DNA from: Clostridia bacterium
GTDB taxonomy: Bacteria; Bacillota; DSM-521; Neomoorellales; SLTJ01
DNA: 62,654 nt
Reading direction: 5' to 3'
NCBI GenBank assembly: GCA_024653205.1
Contig: JANLFO010000013.1
Span: 1 to 62,654, forward strand
The translations under genes and the position numbers were made by a program. A model generated the notes under the pieces. It ran no database searches. It was given only the letters and a program-made list of their open reading frames with translations, and was not told the origin of the DNA. The stretch's first letter is position 1. Each line of letters starts with the position of its first letter. Below, piece after piece: positions 32,807 to 41,597 of this stretch.

Positions 32807-33583
32807 TCACATGTGCTTGCGCATGTGGTTCAGGGCTGCCTTCTCCAGTCGCGAGACCTGCGCCTGAGAGATGCCGATCTCGTCTGCCACCTCCATCTGC
32901 GTCTTGCCCTCGAAGAAGCGCAGGGTGAGGATGGTGCGCTCCCGTTCGCTCAGCTTCTGCAGCGCCTCCCTCACCGCGATCCCCTCCAGCCAGTTGGCGT
33001 CCTGGTTCTTCTCGTCTCCGATTTGGTCCATCACCAGGATGGGGTCGCCTCCGTCGTGGTACACGGGTTCGAACAGTGACACCGGCTCCTGGATGGCATC
33101 CAGGGCGAAGACCACCTCTTCTCGTTCGAGCTTCAGTTCTTCGGCAATCTCCACCACCGTGGGCTCGCGTCCGTACTTGTTCACCAGGGCGTCCCGCGCC
33201 TGCAGGGCCTTGTAGGCGGTATCCCTGAGGGAACGGCTGATACGTACCAGGTTGTTGTCGCGAAGGTAACGACGGATCTCGCCGATAATCATGGGCACCG
33301 CGTAGGTAGAAAAGCGCACGTTCTGCTCCAGGTCGAAATTGTCGATGGCCTTGATCAGGCCCACGCAGCCCACCTGGAAGAGATCGTCCACGCATTCCCC
33401 CCGGTTGGTGAACCTTTGAATGACGCTCAATACCAAACGCAAATTGCCCCTGATCAACTGTTCGCGAGCCGAAGCGTCGCCCTGGCGCAGGGCCCGGAAG
33501 AGGGAGCGCATCTGTTCGTTGGTCAACACGGGAAGCTTGGCGGTATTCACCCCGCAGATCTCCACTTTATTGACCAAACCCAT
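32807..33583 (-). CDS. sigG: RNA polymerase sigma-G factor (late forespore)
   Basis: This sigma-70-family factor directs late forespore transcription. The N-terminal VEICGVNTAKLPVLTNEQM is specific to SigG. Region 2 (DDLFQVGCVGLIKAIDNFDL, FSTYAVPMIIGEIRRYLRD) and region 4 (EVADEIGISQAQVSRLEKAAL) are complete; length 258. ATG 33583 follows GGGGGG. A terminator and a possible forespore promoter separate it from sigE. The SASP gene at 62161 is a likely target. Confidence 0.97.
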   Translation of the reverse strand: MGLVNKVEICGVNTAKLPVLTNEQMRSLFRALRQGDASAREQLIRGNLRLVLSVIQRFTNRGECVDDLFQVGCVGLIKAIDNFDLEQNVRFSTYAVPMIIGEIRRYLRDNNLVRISRSLRDTAYKALQARDALVNKYGREPTVVEIAEELKLEREEVVFALDAIQEPVSLFEPVYHDGGDPILVMDQIGDEKNQDANWLEGIAVREALQKLSERERTILTLRFFEGKTQMEVADEIGISQAQVSRLEKAALNHMRKHM

Positions 33584-33600
33584 GTACCCCCCTTCGGGCT

Positions 33601-33631
33601 TAATTATTGCCAGGCCTCCCGGCTTTTATAC
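33601..33631 (-). promoter_or_regulatory. Possible forespore-sigma promoter of sigG
   Basis: On the minus strand GTATA (33631-33627), 17 bases, then CAATAATTA (33609-33601), resembling sigma-F/sigma-G sites. It follows the terminator of sigE, so sigG would need its own promoter. The match is loose. Confidence 0.4.
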
Positions 33632-33632
33632 G

Positions 33633-33661
33633 AAAAAGGGCCGCGGCTCCGGCCGCAACCC
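33633..33661 (-). terminator. Terminator between sigE and sigG
   Basis: On the minus strand a GC-rich hairpin (GCGGC, loop CGGA, GCCGC, with flanking GGG/CCC pairing) is followed by TTTTT (33637-33633). It would separate mother-cell sigE from forespore sigG transcription. Confidence 0.6.
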
Positions 33662-33769
33662 TTTATGAAAGCACGCCCCAACGGGGGTAAACGTTTGCCT
33701 TCGGCCTACGCCTCCCGGCCCTCGGCCTCACTGCCTTGTTTCCAATCGGCAACAATGTATTCCAGGGAT

Positions 33770-34489
33770 TTACTCCAAACGCAGCATTTCCTTCCGCAGT
33801 CGTTTGATAATGCGTTTCTCCAGCCGGGAAATATAGGACTGGGAGATACCCAGCATATCCGCTACTTCTTTTTGGGTCTTTTCCACCCCGTCTACCAGCC
33901 CGAAGCGGAACTCCATGATCTTCCTCTCCCGGGGGGAGAGCTTCTTCATGGCCTGATACAGAAGTCTTTTTTCCACCTCTTCTTCTATGGACTTGTAGAT
34001 TATGTCTCCCTCGGTGCCCAGCACGTCGGAAAGCAGGAGCTCGTTTCCGTCCCAGTCCGTGTTTAGGGGCTCCTCGAACGAAACCTCGCACCGCTGCCGG
34101 CTGCTACGACGAAGATGCATCAGAATCTCGTTTTCTATACACCGGGAGGCATAGGTGGCCAGCTTTATACGCTTGCGCGGATCAAAAGTGTTTACCGCTT
34201 TGATCAATCCGATGGTCCCGATGGAAACCAGATCCTCAATACCCACCCCCGTATTCTCGAACTTCCGGGCGATGTACACTACCAGCCGCAGGTTCCGCTC
34301 GATGAGAGTGGTCCGCACCCGGTCGTCTCCCGCCTCCAGCCTCTCCAGCAACAACCCTTCTTCGTCACTGGTCAAGGGAGGCGGCAGGGCTTCACTGCTA
34401 CCGACGTAGTGTATGGGCAAAATTTCTAGAAAAGAAAGCAGACGCATCGCCCACAGACGCGCCGCCAACAAGGCCGACCCCTCCCCCAT
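33770..34489 (-). CDS. sigE: RNA polymerase sigma-E precursor (early mother cell)
   Basis: Pro-sigma-E has an N-terminal inhibitory extension ([10 protein letters not shown]) just before the processing region [15 protein letters not shown], close to the Bacillus sequence. Region 2 ([39 protein letters not shown]) and region 4 ([20 protein letters not shown]) are complete; 239 residues. ATG 34489 follows GGAG and lies 9 bases after spoIIGA, the gene for the protease that cleaves it. Confidence 0.97.
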   Translation of the reverse strand: MGEGSALLAARLWAMRLLSFLEILPIHYVGSSEALPPPLTSDEEGLLLERLEAGDDRVRTTLIERNLRLVVYIARKFENTGVGIEDLVSIGTIGLIKAVNTFDPRKRIKLATYASRCIENEILMHLRRSSRQRCEVSFEEPLNTDWDGNELLLSDVLGTEGDIIYKSIEEEVEKRLLYQAMKKLSPRERKIMEFRFGLVDGVEKTQKEVADMLGISQSYISRLEKRIIKRLRKEMLRLE

Positions 34490-34498
34490 GCCGCTCCT

Positions 34499-35425
34499 TC
34501 AGCCCAGGACTGCCTGCAACACGTCCGGGTGCAGCAGGGCCCGGTAGCTCCCTTGCGGAGACAGCCGCTGCCGGTAAATGCCCACCAAGACCTCCCTCAC
34601 CCGCACCATCCGGTCCTCGGTGATCACCACCAGTTCATCCGGCCGGAAGCACAGCAGCATGCCCCGCGGCCGGCCCAGAGAGGTGAACGGTACCAAGTGC
34701 ACCCGCGCCGCCCAGGCGGTTCCCCGCAGTTCCTCGGCCAACCGGCCCAGGTCGGGCTCTTCGCCTGCCTCAACCGCCTGCCGCAGGGACGGGGGCAGGA
34801 GCGGGCGCAGGGCATCGTACTCCACGATCACCACCGGCCGGCCGGTTATGGGGTCCCGAAGCTGGTTTCCCGTATCCACCAGGGCCCGGACGGCCAGCCT
34901 CTTCTCTCCCCAACGGATAACCATCGGCACCTGGAAGAACCCCGCCAACAGGCTGCGCCTGAGCCAGGGCGCGCCCCACCGGGCCAGAAGCAGGGCCGCC
35001 GCCACCGCCGCCAGCAGCCAAGGATACGGGAGACGGCTCAGGAAGGCGACCAGGCCTCCCAGGAGGGCGTAGGCGTCGAGTCGGGCATTGAACACGTACA
35101 TGGCCCCCAGCACTGCCCCGGCCATGGCGAAGGCGACCAGGTACAGGTAGAATACCGCCTGGCAAAACCGGCGCAGGTTCAGGCGCCGGTAGGCCAGAGC
35201 CACCAAAAGAAGGGAAACGCCCAGGCGCCCCCCTGCGCCCAGCACCGCCTGGTTGTTCAGGGTAAAGGGCAGCAGGGCGTAGATCGCACCGCAGGTGGCC
35301 GCGACGATCAATCGCCACGCGCTGGTAGATAGTTGCGCAAACCTGGCCGTAGCCCAGAGGAGCAGGTAATCCATCACCCAGTTAATGGTGAAGACTACGT
35401 CCAGGTACACTACCGGGGGCGGCAT
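34499..35425 (-). CDS. spoIIGA: Sporulation sigma-E factor-processing peptidase SpoIIGA
   Basis: SpoIIGA is a membrane-embedded aspartic protease that removes the sigma-E prosequence after the SpoIIR signal. The N-terminal half has about five TM helices (starting VVFTINWVMDYLLLWATARF). The C-terminal half has the catalytic ALVDTGNQLRDPITGRPVV motif, with VPFTSLGRPRGMLLCFRPDE near the end. Length 308 is standard. ATG 35425 follows GAGGCGAGG. It begins the spoIIGA-sigE pair downstream of ftsZ. Confidence 0.95.
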   Translation of the reverse strand: MPPPVVYLDVVFTINWVMDYLLLWATARFAQLSTSAWRLIVAATCGAIYALLPFTLNNQAVLGAGGRLGVSLLLVALAYRRLNLRRFCQAVFYLYLVAFAMAGAVLGAMYVFNARLDAYALLGGLVAFLSRLPYPWLLAAVAAALLLARWGAPWLRRSLLAGFFQVPMVIRWGEKRLAVRALVDTGNQLRDPITGRPVVIVEYDALRPLLPPSLRQAVEAGEEPDLGRLAEELRGTAWAARVHLVPFTSLGRPRGMLLCFRPDELVVITEDRMVRVREVLVGIYRQRLSPQGSYRALLHPDVLQAVLG

Positions 35426-35506
35426 CGGGCCTCGCCTCTTCTAATTATTGCCATAGACATAGATATGCCGGGCCTCTGCCCGCCTATGCCGGCAGAACCC
35501 GCTATG

Positions 35507-35539
35507 ATTATACTCGTTCGGGATGGGGATATATGTCAG
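35507..35539 (-). promoter_or_regulatory. Long-spacer promoter upstream of spoIIGA
   Basis: On the minus strand CTGACA (35539-35534) is followed after 21 bases by a perfect TATAAT (35512-35507), about 80 bases before spoIIGA. The Bacillus spoIIG promoter has the same unusual spacing (22 bases) and is activated by Spo0A. I could not find a clean Spo0A box. Confidence 0.5.
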
Positions 35540-35871
35540 ACTGGGGACGACCTGGAAGGTCAAGAAACCAGAAAAGGCCGGCACCCGACCGCCAGAGCAA
35601 GCGAATCCCGGCCTCCGCCGGCGTTCCGGTTTTCCGGGTGGGAAGACTCGGAGGGTGTTTAGGCGGATAGAGACAGCAGCCCCCGGGTCAACCCTCAAGA
35701 TGCCCGTAACGGAGCCAGCGCCCGAAACGGATGCGGCCCGGAGACCGCAGTCCCAAGGCACAAGCCCGTTAGGTGGGCGAAGCCGCCGCTACGAGGAAGC
35801 TCGGGACCACGGCAGGGGCTGACCTCCGGGGGTGCACCGGCAGGCGCGGCGTGGTACTGGGTTAGCCGCCC
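35540..35871. other. Gap between ftsZ and the spoIIGA promoter, no gene seen
   Basis: About 330 bases with GC-rich inverted segments (for example CCGGCCTCCGCCGGCG near 35605-35630) but no frame with a ribosome site or protein-like composition. A small hairpin (CGCCC, GTAA, GGGCG) overlaps the ftsZ stop. It may hold regulatory DNA or a decayed repeat. Confidence 0.35.
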
Positions 35872-36930
35872 TTACGGGCGCCGCCGCAAGAAGGCGGGGA
35901 TATCCAGGTCGGCCAGGTCAAAGGCCTTGGTCTCGATCTCCCTGGTTCCGGCTGCCTGCTGGCGGCCAAGGACATGGTCGAACCCCGTGGCGATCACCGT
36001 GATGCGCACCTCGTCCTTGAGGTTCTCGTCGATTACTGCCCCGAAGATTATGTTGGCGTTGGGGTCGGCGGCCGCGGCAATGATCTCCGCCGCCTCGTTC
36101 ACCTCAAACAACCCCAGATCGGGGCCGCCGGTTATGTTCATGAGTACCCCCCGCGCCCCTTCGATGGAAGTCTCCAGCAACGGGCTGGAGATAGCCATCC
36201 GCGCCGCCTCCACCGCGCGCTTGTCGCCCGTGCCCCGACCGATGCCCATGAGGGCGGTGCCGGTATCCAGCATGATGGTCTTCACGTCGGCAAAGTCCAG
36301 GTTGATCAGCCCCGGCACCGCGATGAGGTCGGAAATACCCTGTACTCCCTGACGGAGGATATCGTCGGCCAGCCTGAAAGCCTCGGTGATGGAAGTCTGC
36401 TTGTCCGCCACCTGAAGCAGGCGGTCGTTGGGGATGATGATTAGACTGTCTACCCGGTTACGGAGCTCGTTGATACCCGTTTCCGCCTGTTCGGCCCGCT
36501 TGCGCCCCTCGAAGGTGAAGGGCCGGGTGACCACCGCCACCGTCAGGGCCCCGGCCTGCTTGGCCACTTCCGCCACTATAGGGGCGCCCCCGGTTCCCGT
36601 GCCTCCCCCCATACCGGCAGTCACGAACACCATGTCTGCCTTGTCCAGCGCCTTGACCAGATCCTCGCGGCTTTCCTCCGCCGCCCGCCGGCCCACCTCC
36701 GGATTGGCACCTGCCCCCAGCCCTTTGGTAAGCTTGGCTCCTATCTGGATCTTGACCTCCGCCTTGGACATCTGCAGGGCCTGGAGGTCGGTATTAATGG
36801 CGATGAATTCCACCCCCTGCAGCCCGGCGGCGATCATCCGGTTGACCGCGTTGCTGCCTCCGCCGCCCACCCCAACCACCTTGATGGTGGCAAACTGCGT
36901 GTTGCTGCCCTCTTCCAGTTCCAGGACCAT
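35872..36930 (-). CDS. ftsZ: Cell division GTPase FtsZ
   Basis: FtsZ is the tubulin homologue that forms the Z ring. Its 352 residues show the GTP loop [27 protein letters not shown] and the T7 region [11 protein letters not shown]. The C-terminal peptide [15 protein letters not shown] is the docking site for FtsA and SepF, both encoded in this window. The variable linker is short ([12 protein letters not shown]). ATG 36930 follows GGGGGAGG and lies 13 bases after ftsA. Confidence 0.98.
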   Translation of the reverse strand: MVLELEEGSNTQFATIKVVGVGGGGSNAVNRMIAAGLQGVEFIAINTDLQALQMSKAEVKIQIGAKLTKGLGAGANPEVGRRAAEESREDLVKALDKADMVFVTAGMGGGTGTGGAPIVAEVAKQAGALTVAVVTRPFTFEGRKRAEQAETGINELRNRVDSLIIIPNDRLLQVADKQTSITEAFRLADDILRQGVQGISDLIAVPGLINLDFADVKTIMLDTGTALMGIGRGTGDKRAVEAARMAISSPLLETSIEGARGVLMNITGGPDLGLFEVNEAAEIIAAAADPNANIIFGAVIDENLKDEVRITVIATGFDHVLGRQQAAGTREIETKAFDLADLDIPAFLRRRP

Positions 36931-36943
36931 TTACCTCCCCCTC

Positions 36944-38179
36944 CTAGAAGAAGTCTCTAAACCAGGACCAAATCCTAGCCCACCAGCCGCCTGCCGACGG
37001 TTCCAGGGCCCCGGCCGCCTGGGCCCGGGCCAGATAGCGGGCGCCGTAAACCAGCAGGCCCACGGCGGTAGCGTACTCCGTTCCCCTCACCATGTCCCCC
37101 ACTCCGTCGAGCACTACCGGGTATCCCACCCGGACCGGCATTTCCAGGATATCGGCGGCCATCTGCGCCAGCCCGGCCAGTCCCGCAGTTCCCCCGGTAA
37201 GAACCGCCCCTCCCGGCAAGAGGTAGGCCCGGCCGCTACCCAGCCGCTGACGGACGAGGTTCAGAATCTCCTGGATACGGGGCTCAATAATGGTGGCCAG
37301 CATGCGCCGGGAAACGGTCTTGAGACCTTCTCCGGCAATGTCCGGGACTTCCACAAACTCGTCGTCCGGCTGCAGCCCGGCCAGGACACACCCGTGACGG
37401 CACTTGACCTCTTCGGCGCTGGCCAAAGGGATGCGCAGACCTACGGCCAGGTCGCTGGTGATATAGTCCCCGCCGGCGGGAACCACCCCCGCCTCCCGGA
37501 GGTTCCCCCGCTGGAAGACGGCGTACTCGGTAGTGCCACCCCCGATATCCAGCAGCAGAACCCCCAGTTCCCTTTCCGCCGGCAGCAGTACCGCCTCTGC
37601 CGAGGCCAAGGCGCTGAAGACCGGTTCGCGCACGGGAGGATTGATCCCCGCCCGGCTTACCACCTTGCCCAGGTTCTGCACCGAGCTGCTGCCGGCCAGC
37701 ACCAGAGTAGCCTCCACTTCCAGCCGATTCCCGGTCATGCCCGTCGGATCCACTATTCCCTCGTAGCCGTCTACCACGTACTGGCAAGGAAGTACGTGCA
37801 ACAACTGCCGGTCCGAAGGAACGTTGACCACCTGCGCGGTCTGAAGAACCCGGAAAACGTCTTCCGGCCCGATTTCCCGGTGGGGATTGACTACCGCCAC
37901 CACCCCCCGGTTCTGCAGGGTGAGAACGTGCGGGCCGGTAAGGCTGACCATAACCGCCTCGGGCTCTACCCCGGCCATTTGCCGCGCCTGGGCCATGGCC
38001 CGAGCCGCCCCTCGGGCCGCCTCCTCGATGTCCACCACCATGCCGCGTCTGAGGCCGGCAGACCGCACCTGCCCCACGCCCACAACGGCGAGGCCTGCGT
38101 CCGGGCCGATTTCCGCCAATACGGCCACCGTTTTGCTGGACCCGAGGTCCAGGGCTGCTACCACGTTGCGGCCTGCCAA
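36944..38179 (-). CDS. ftsA: Cell division protein FtsA
   Basis: FtsA is an actin-fold ATPase that links FtsZ to the membrane. Visible are the phosphate loop ALDLGSSKTVAVLAEIG, LLDIGGGTTEYAVF, LTGGTAGLAGL and a C-terminal amphipathic helix WWARIWSWFRDFF for membrane binding. The frame opens at TTG 38203, but TTG 38179 has GTGAGG at the proper distance and is preferred. The cluster thus keeps both FtsZ anchors, FtsA and SepF. Confidence 0.95.
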   Translation of the reverse strand: MAGRNVVAALDLGSSKTVAVLAEIGPDAGLAVVGVGQVRSAGLRRGMVVDIEEAARGAARAMAQARQMAGVEPEAVMVSLTGPHVLTLQNRGVVAVVNPHREIGPEDVFRVLQTAQVVNVPSDRQLLHVLPCQYVVDGYEGIVDPTGMTGNRLEVEATLVLAGSSSVQNLGKVVSRAGINPPVREPVFSALASAEAVLLPAERELGVLLLDIGGGTTEYAVFQRGNLREAGVVPAGGDYITSDLAVGLRIPLASAEEVKCRHGCVLAGLQPDDEFVEVPDIAGEGLKTVSRRMLATIIEPRIQEILNLVRQRLGSGRAYLLPGGAVLTGGTAGLAGLAQMAADILEMPVRVGYPVVLDGVGDMVRGTEYATAVGLLVYGARYLARAQAAGALEPSAGGWWARIWSWFRDFF

Positions 38180-38245
38180 GGTGTCAACCTCACTTCTTGG
38201 CAAATAATACCAAATCTTAATCTAAACTTTCCACGTCCTTCTGAC

Positions 38246-38605
38246 CTATTCCTGCTGCCGGTCCCGGCGGCGGCGCCACCTTCCCAGCAGGTGCCGGCGG
38301 ATAATGGCCAGATTCTGAAAGATGCGCACCCCAAAGGCAAAAACCGCAGCCAGATAAAGGTCTATCCCCAACTGGTCTCCCAGGTAGGCCAGGACACCGG
38401 CGAGCAGCATATTGCCGAAGAATCCGGTTATGAAAACCCCGGAATCGAAGTTCTCCTCCAGCCCCGCCCTCAGGCCGCCGAAGATGGAGTCCAGGGCCGC
38501 CAATACCCCCACGGAGAGGTACTTGGCGTAGGCCAGAGGGATGGTCAGGGGAAACCAGAGACCGATCAGGATACCGATCGCCAAACCTAACGCCGGCAGC
38601 CACAT
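38246..38605 (-). CDS. sbp: Small basic family membrane protein (DUF1290)
   Basis: The 119-residue protein has three hydrophobic helices (WLPALGLAIGILIGLWFPLT; KYLSVGVLAALDSIFGGLRA; FITGFFGNMLLAGVLAYLGD) and a strongly basic C-terminus (RRHLLGRWRRRRDRQ). It matches the small basic protein found between ftsQ/divIB and ftsA in Bacillus and Clostridia; no function is established. ATG 38605 (family start MWLP) is preferred over ATG 38632. It overlaps nothing but lies within 8 bases of ftsQ. Confidence 0.9.
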   Translation of the reverse strand: MWLPALGLAIGILIGLWFPLTIPLAYAKYLSVGVLAALDSIFGGLRAGLEENFDSGVFITGFFGNMLLAGVLAYLGDQLGIDLYLAAVFAFGVRIFQNLAIIRRHLLGRWRRRRDRQQE

Positions 38606-38612
38606 ACGCTCT

Positions 38613-39338
38613 TCATTCGCCTCCACTTGCATAGCCCAAGGTAGGCGCCTTGGGCCGACTTACATCGATATACGCCAGCCGAGCAGCGCTCCCCCGGACC
38701 TGTTCCTCCCGGTATATGGCCCAGAAGAGGGCCAGCTTCTGCTCCACTTCTCCCGCGTCTCCCAGGATCACCCTTACTCCCTCCCGGGTATAAAGACAAA
38801 TCCCTCCCGGGTTGGCCAGGTGTAATTCCTGAACCTCTTCCCTGATGCCCGGCGGCAAGGCCTGCGCCACCGCCAGCAGGGGTCCGAGTTCCGGGAGGGC
38901 AAGTATCCTGCCGGGTACCAACTGTTCCCGCGGCACGGTCACGCCGGTCAGCAGTAAGGGATCGGCCGGTGACCAGGCCTTTCTGGCGCCCAGCACCCTA
39001 CCCTCCTGATCTACCTCCCAAAAAGCGCCGGCCGCAGGAATCAGCACCAAAGCTACCCGCTCCCGAACTTCCACGAGCACCGTATCCGGGAGGTCCCGCC
39101 GAAGCTCTACCTCGCGGATGCGCGGGTGTCGGAGCAGGTTCTCTTTAACCGCCTGCTTGTTCAGGCGGAGGAGGTTCTCCCCGGGTAACAGCCCGCTCAG
39201 GCGAATAATCTCTTCGCCGCTTACGGTGACATTTCCTCTTACCTTGATGGCCTCCAGCTCCCAAAAGCTCGATCGGGCGAAAAGCCACGAAGCCAGGGCC
39301 AGCACCGCCGCCAAGAGGAGCCAGTACCTCAACCGCAT
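38613..39338 (-). CDS. ftsQ: Cell division protein FtsQ/DivIB
   Basis: This single-pass divisome protein has a short cytoplasmic start, one TM helix (YWLLLAAVLALASWLFA), a POTRA domain (ELEAIKVRGNVTVSGEEI ... LLRLNKQAVKENLLRHP) and the FtsQ beta domain (VELRRDLPDTVLVEVRERV). Length 241 is normal. Together with FtsL it stabilises the septal synthase FtsW with its PBP. ATG 39338 lies 34 bases after fmt. Confidence 0.94.
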   Translation of the reverse strand: MRLRYWLLLAAVLALASWLFARSSFWELEAIKVRGNVTVSGEEIIRLSGLLPGENLLRLNKQAVKENLLRHPRIREVELRRDLPDTVLVEVRERVALVLIPAAGAFWEVDQEGRVLGARKAWSPADPLLLTGVTVPREQLVPGRILALPELGPLLAVAQALPPGIREEVQELHLANPGGICLYTREGVRVILGDAGEVEQKLALFWAIYREEQVRGSAARLAYIDVSRPKAPTLGYASGGE

Positions 39339-39372
39339 CTCCGCCCGCCTCGTGTCATACTTCCGGGCTGCC

Positions 39373-40311
39373 TTACGCCCAGGCTTCTCCTACCTGCGGG
39401 CGATAGCCCCGGATAAAGTCTGCCGCCCCCATCACCGCCTTCCCCTCGGGCTGCAGCCGCCGGATGGCTACGGCTTGTCCGTCGCCGCAGGCCACCTTGA
39501 TCCCCTGTTCGCCCACGGCGGCTATTTGACCCGGCTCCAGGCCTTCCGCCTCGAGGGGTTCCGGCGGATCTACCCACCAGATCTTTACCCTCCTTTCGCG
39601 CCACTGCCCGTAAGCGCCCGGCCACGGATTCAGGCCGCGCACCCGGTTGTAAACGGCCAGGGCCGGGCGAGTCCAGTCAATCCGCTCATCCTCCGGCCTG
39701 AGGGGAGGGGCGTAGGTGGCCGAAGCCGGATCCTGGGGCCGCCGGGGAGCCCTGCCCTCCCCCAACAGGTCCAGGGTCTTCACCAGCAGTTCCGCTCCCA
39801 GGACCGCCAGGCGATCGTGAAGTTGGCCCGCAGTCTCGCGTGCCCCGATCTCGACCGCCTCCTGCAATATGATGTCCCCCGCATCCAGCTCCGGAGTCAC
39901 GAACATGGTAGTGACGCCGGTCTCCCTCTCGCCGTTGATGATGGCCCAGTGAATGGGAGCCGCTCCCCGGTACCGGGGCAGAAGGGAGGCGTGAAGGTTG
40001 ATGCAGCCCCGAGAGGGCAGTTCCAGCAGGGCCCGCGGCAGGATTCTCCCGTAGGCCACCACCACCAGCGCCTCGGGGGCCAGGCCTTCCAGCCAGGCCA
40101 GGAAGTCCGGATCCTTCAGGCTTTCCGGCTGGCGCACCTCCAGCCCCGCCTCCCGGGCCAGTTCCTTGACCGGAGGCGCCTGGGGCAGCCGACCCCGCCC
40201 CTTGGGCCGGTCCGGCTGGGTAATTGCGGCCAGGACCCGGTGGCGGCTGGCCAGCAGGGCGCGAAGGCTGGGCAGGGCGAAGTCCGGGGTACCGCAGAAT
40301 ACCAGGCGCAT
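39373..40311 (-). CDS. fmt: Methionyl-tRNA formyltransferase
   Basis: Fmt formylates initiator Met-tRNA using 10-formyl-tetrahydrofolate. The 312-residue protein has the catalytic segment CINLHASLLPRYRGAAPIHW, the TPELDAGDIILQ region, and the C-terminal tRNA-binding domain (VRGLNPWPGAYGQW). The position inside the division cluster, between murA and ftsQ and without the usual def neighbour, is unusual. It is 1 base from murA, so it is firmly in the operon. Confidence 0.97.
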   Translation of the reverse strand: MRLVFCGTPDFALPSLRALLASRHRVLAAITQPDRPKGRGRLPQAPPVKELAREAGLEVRQPESLKDPDFLAWLEGLAPEALVVVAYGRILPRALLELPSRGCINLHASLLPRYRGAAPIHWAIINGERETGVTTMFVTPELDAGDIILQEAVEIGARETAGQLHDRLAVLGAELLVKTLDLLGEGRAPRRPQDPASATYAPPLRPEDERIDWTRPALAVYNRVRGLNPWPGAYGQWRERRVKIWWVDPPEPLEAEGLEPGQIAAVGEQGIKVACGDGQAVAIRRLQPEGKAVMGAADFIRGYRPQVGEAWA

Positions 40312-40312
40312 C

Positions 40313-41593
40313 TCAGACTCTCACCCCTCCTGCTACCTGCGGAAGTTCCTCGCGCACTATCTTGGCACCCAGAGCGCGGTACTTGCGATCCAGGTCTTCA
40401 TAGCCCCGGTCGAGATGCTCCACTCCTTCGAGAACCGTGGTGTTTTCCGCCACCAACCCGGCCAGTACCAGCGCCGCCGCCGCCCGCAGATCGGTAGCCT
40501 CCACCAGCGCGCCGCTGAGACGGGGCACTCCGTACACCACCGCCACCCGACCTTCCACCTTTATCTGCGCTCCCATTCGCCGCAGTTCGTCGACGTGCTT
40601 GAACCGACTCTCGAAAATGCTCTCGGTAATCACGCTGGTCCCTTCGGCGGTGGTCAACAGGGCCATCATCTGGGGCTGCATGTCGGTGGGGAACCCCGGA
40701 TAGGGCAGCGTTTTGCAGTCCACGCCCCGCAGGCGACCGGAGGCTTCCACCAGCAGGGCCGAATCCAGGGGCTCAACCCTCACCCCCGCCTCCCGCAACT
40801 TGGCTACCAGGGCCTCCAGATGCTCGGGTATTACGTTTCGCACCACCACCCGGCCCCGGGTAATGGCGGCGGCCACCAGGTGAGTGCCGGCCTCGATCCG
40901 GTCCGGGATGACCTGATACTCGGCGCCGGTCAGGCTCTTGACTCCGGTGACGCGGATGACGTCCGACCCCGCGCCCTTGATCCGGGCGCCGATACGATTA
41001 AGGAAGTTCTGGAGGTCCACTATTTCCGGCTCTTTGGCCGCGTTGCGGATAACCGTATTACCCTCGGCCAGCACCGCCGCCATCATGATGTTCTCGGTGG
41101 CCCCCACGCTGGGAAAATCGAGGTGGACATCCGCTCCCCGCAACCGCCCGGCCCTTGCCTCGATGAAGCCGTGATCTTCCCTGATTTCCGCCCCCAAGGC
41201 GACAAATCCTTTCAGATGCAGGTCCATGGGCCGGCTGCCGATGGCACATCCCCCGGGATAGGCCACCCGCACCTCCCGGAACCGCCCCAGGAGGGGACCC
41301 ATTACCAGGTTGGAGGCCCGCAGGCGCCGCATGAGGCCGGGCGGCACCTCCCGGGGAACCGCCTCCCGGGCGTCCAGCCACAAATTCCTCCCCGCCTGGC
41401 CGACCCTGGCCCCCAGGAACTCCAGCACCTCCTGCATGGTTCTTACGTCCGCCAGGCGCGGAACCTCCAGCAGACAGCAGGGCTCCGGCGTGAGCAGGCT
41501 CGCGGCCAGGATGGGCAGGATGGAATTCTTGGCGCCGCTTACTTCTATTTCTCCTTCCAGCCGGATACTGCCGGCAATTTCCAGTCTGGCCAT
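40313..41593 (-). CDS. murA: UDP-N-acetylglucosamine 1-carboxyvinyltransferase MurA
   Basis: MurA transfers enolpyruvate from PEP to UDP-GlcNAc, the first committed peptidoglycan step. The 426 residues include the substrate-binding start SGAKNSILPILAASLL, the catalytic cysteine in YPGGCAIGSRPMDLHLKGF (the Cys form, so fosfomycin-sensitive type), and DRGYEDLDRKYRALGAKI near the end. ATG 41593 follows GGGGGTGA. It lies 4 bases after murB. Confidence 0.97.
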   Translation of the reverse strand: MARLEIAGSIRLEGEIEVSGAKNSILPILAASLLTPEPCCLLEVPRLADVRTMQEVLEFLGARVGQAGRNLWLDAREAVPREVPPGLMRRLRASNLVMGPLLGRFREVRVAYPGGCAIGSRPMDLHLKGFVALGAEIREDHGFIEARAGRLRGADVHLDFPSVGATENIMMAAVLAEGNTVIRNAAKEPEIVDLQNFLNRIGARIKGAGSDVIRVTGVKSLTGAEYQVIPDRIEAGTHLVAAAITRGRVVVRNVIPEHLEALVAKLREAGVRVEPLDSALLVEASGRLRGVDCKTLPYPGFPTDMQPQMMALLTTAEGTSVITESIFESRFKHVDELRRMGAQIKVEGRVAVVYGVPRLSGALVEATDLRAAAALVLAGLVAENTTVLEGVEHLDRGYEDLDRKYRALGAKIVREELPQVAGGVRV

Positions 41594-41597
41594 GTTT

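Noticed and set aside
32151-33395. 414-codon frame joining spoIIR to the region antisense-free over sigG
   Set aside because: Only its last 213 codons are spoIIR, with a clear ATG and ribosome site at 32792; the upstream part is the wrong frame of sigG.
35441-35761. 106-codon minus-strand frame between ftsZ and spoIIGA
   Set aside because: No ribosome site, arginine/proline-rich low-complexity composition, and it covers the spoIIGA promoter.
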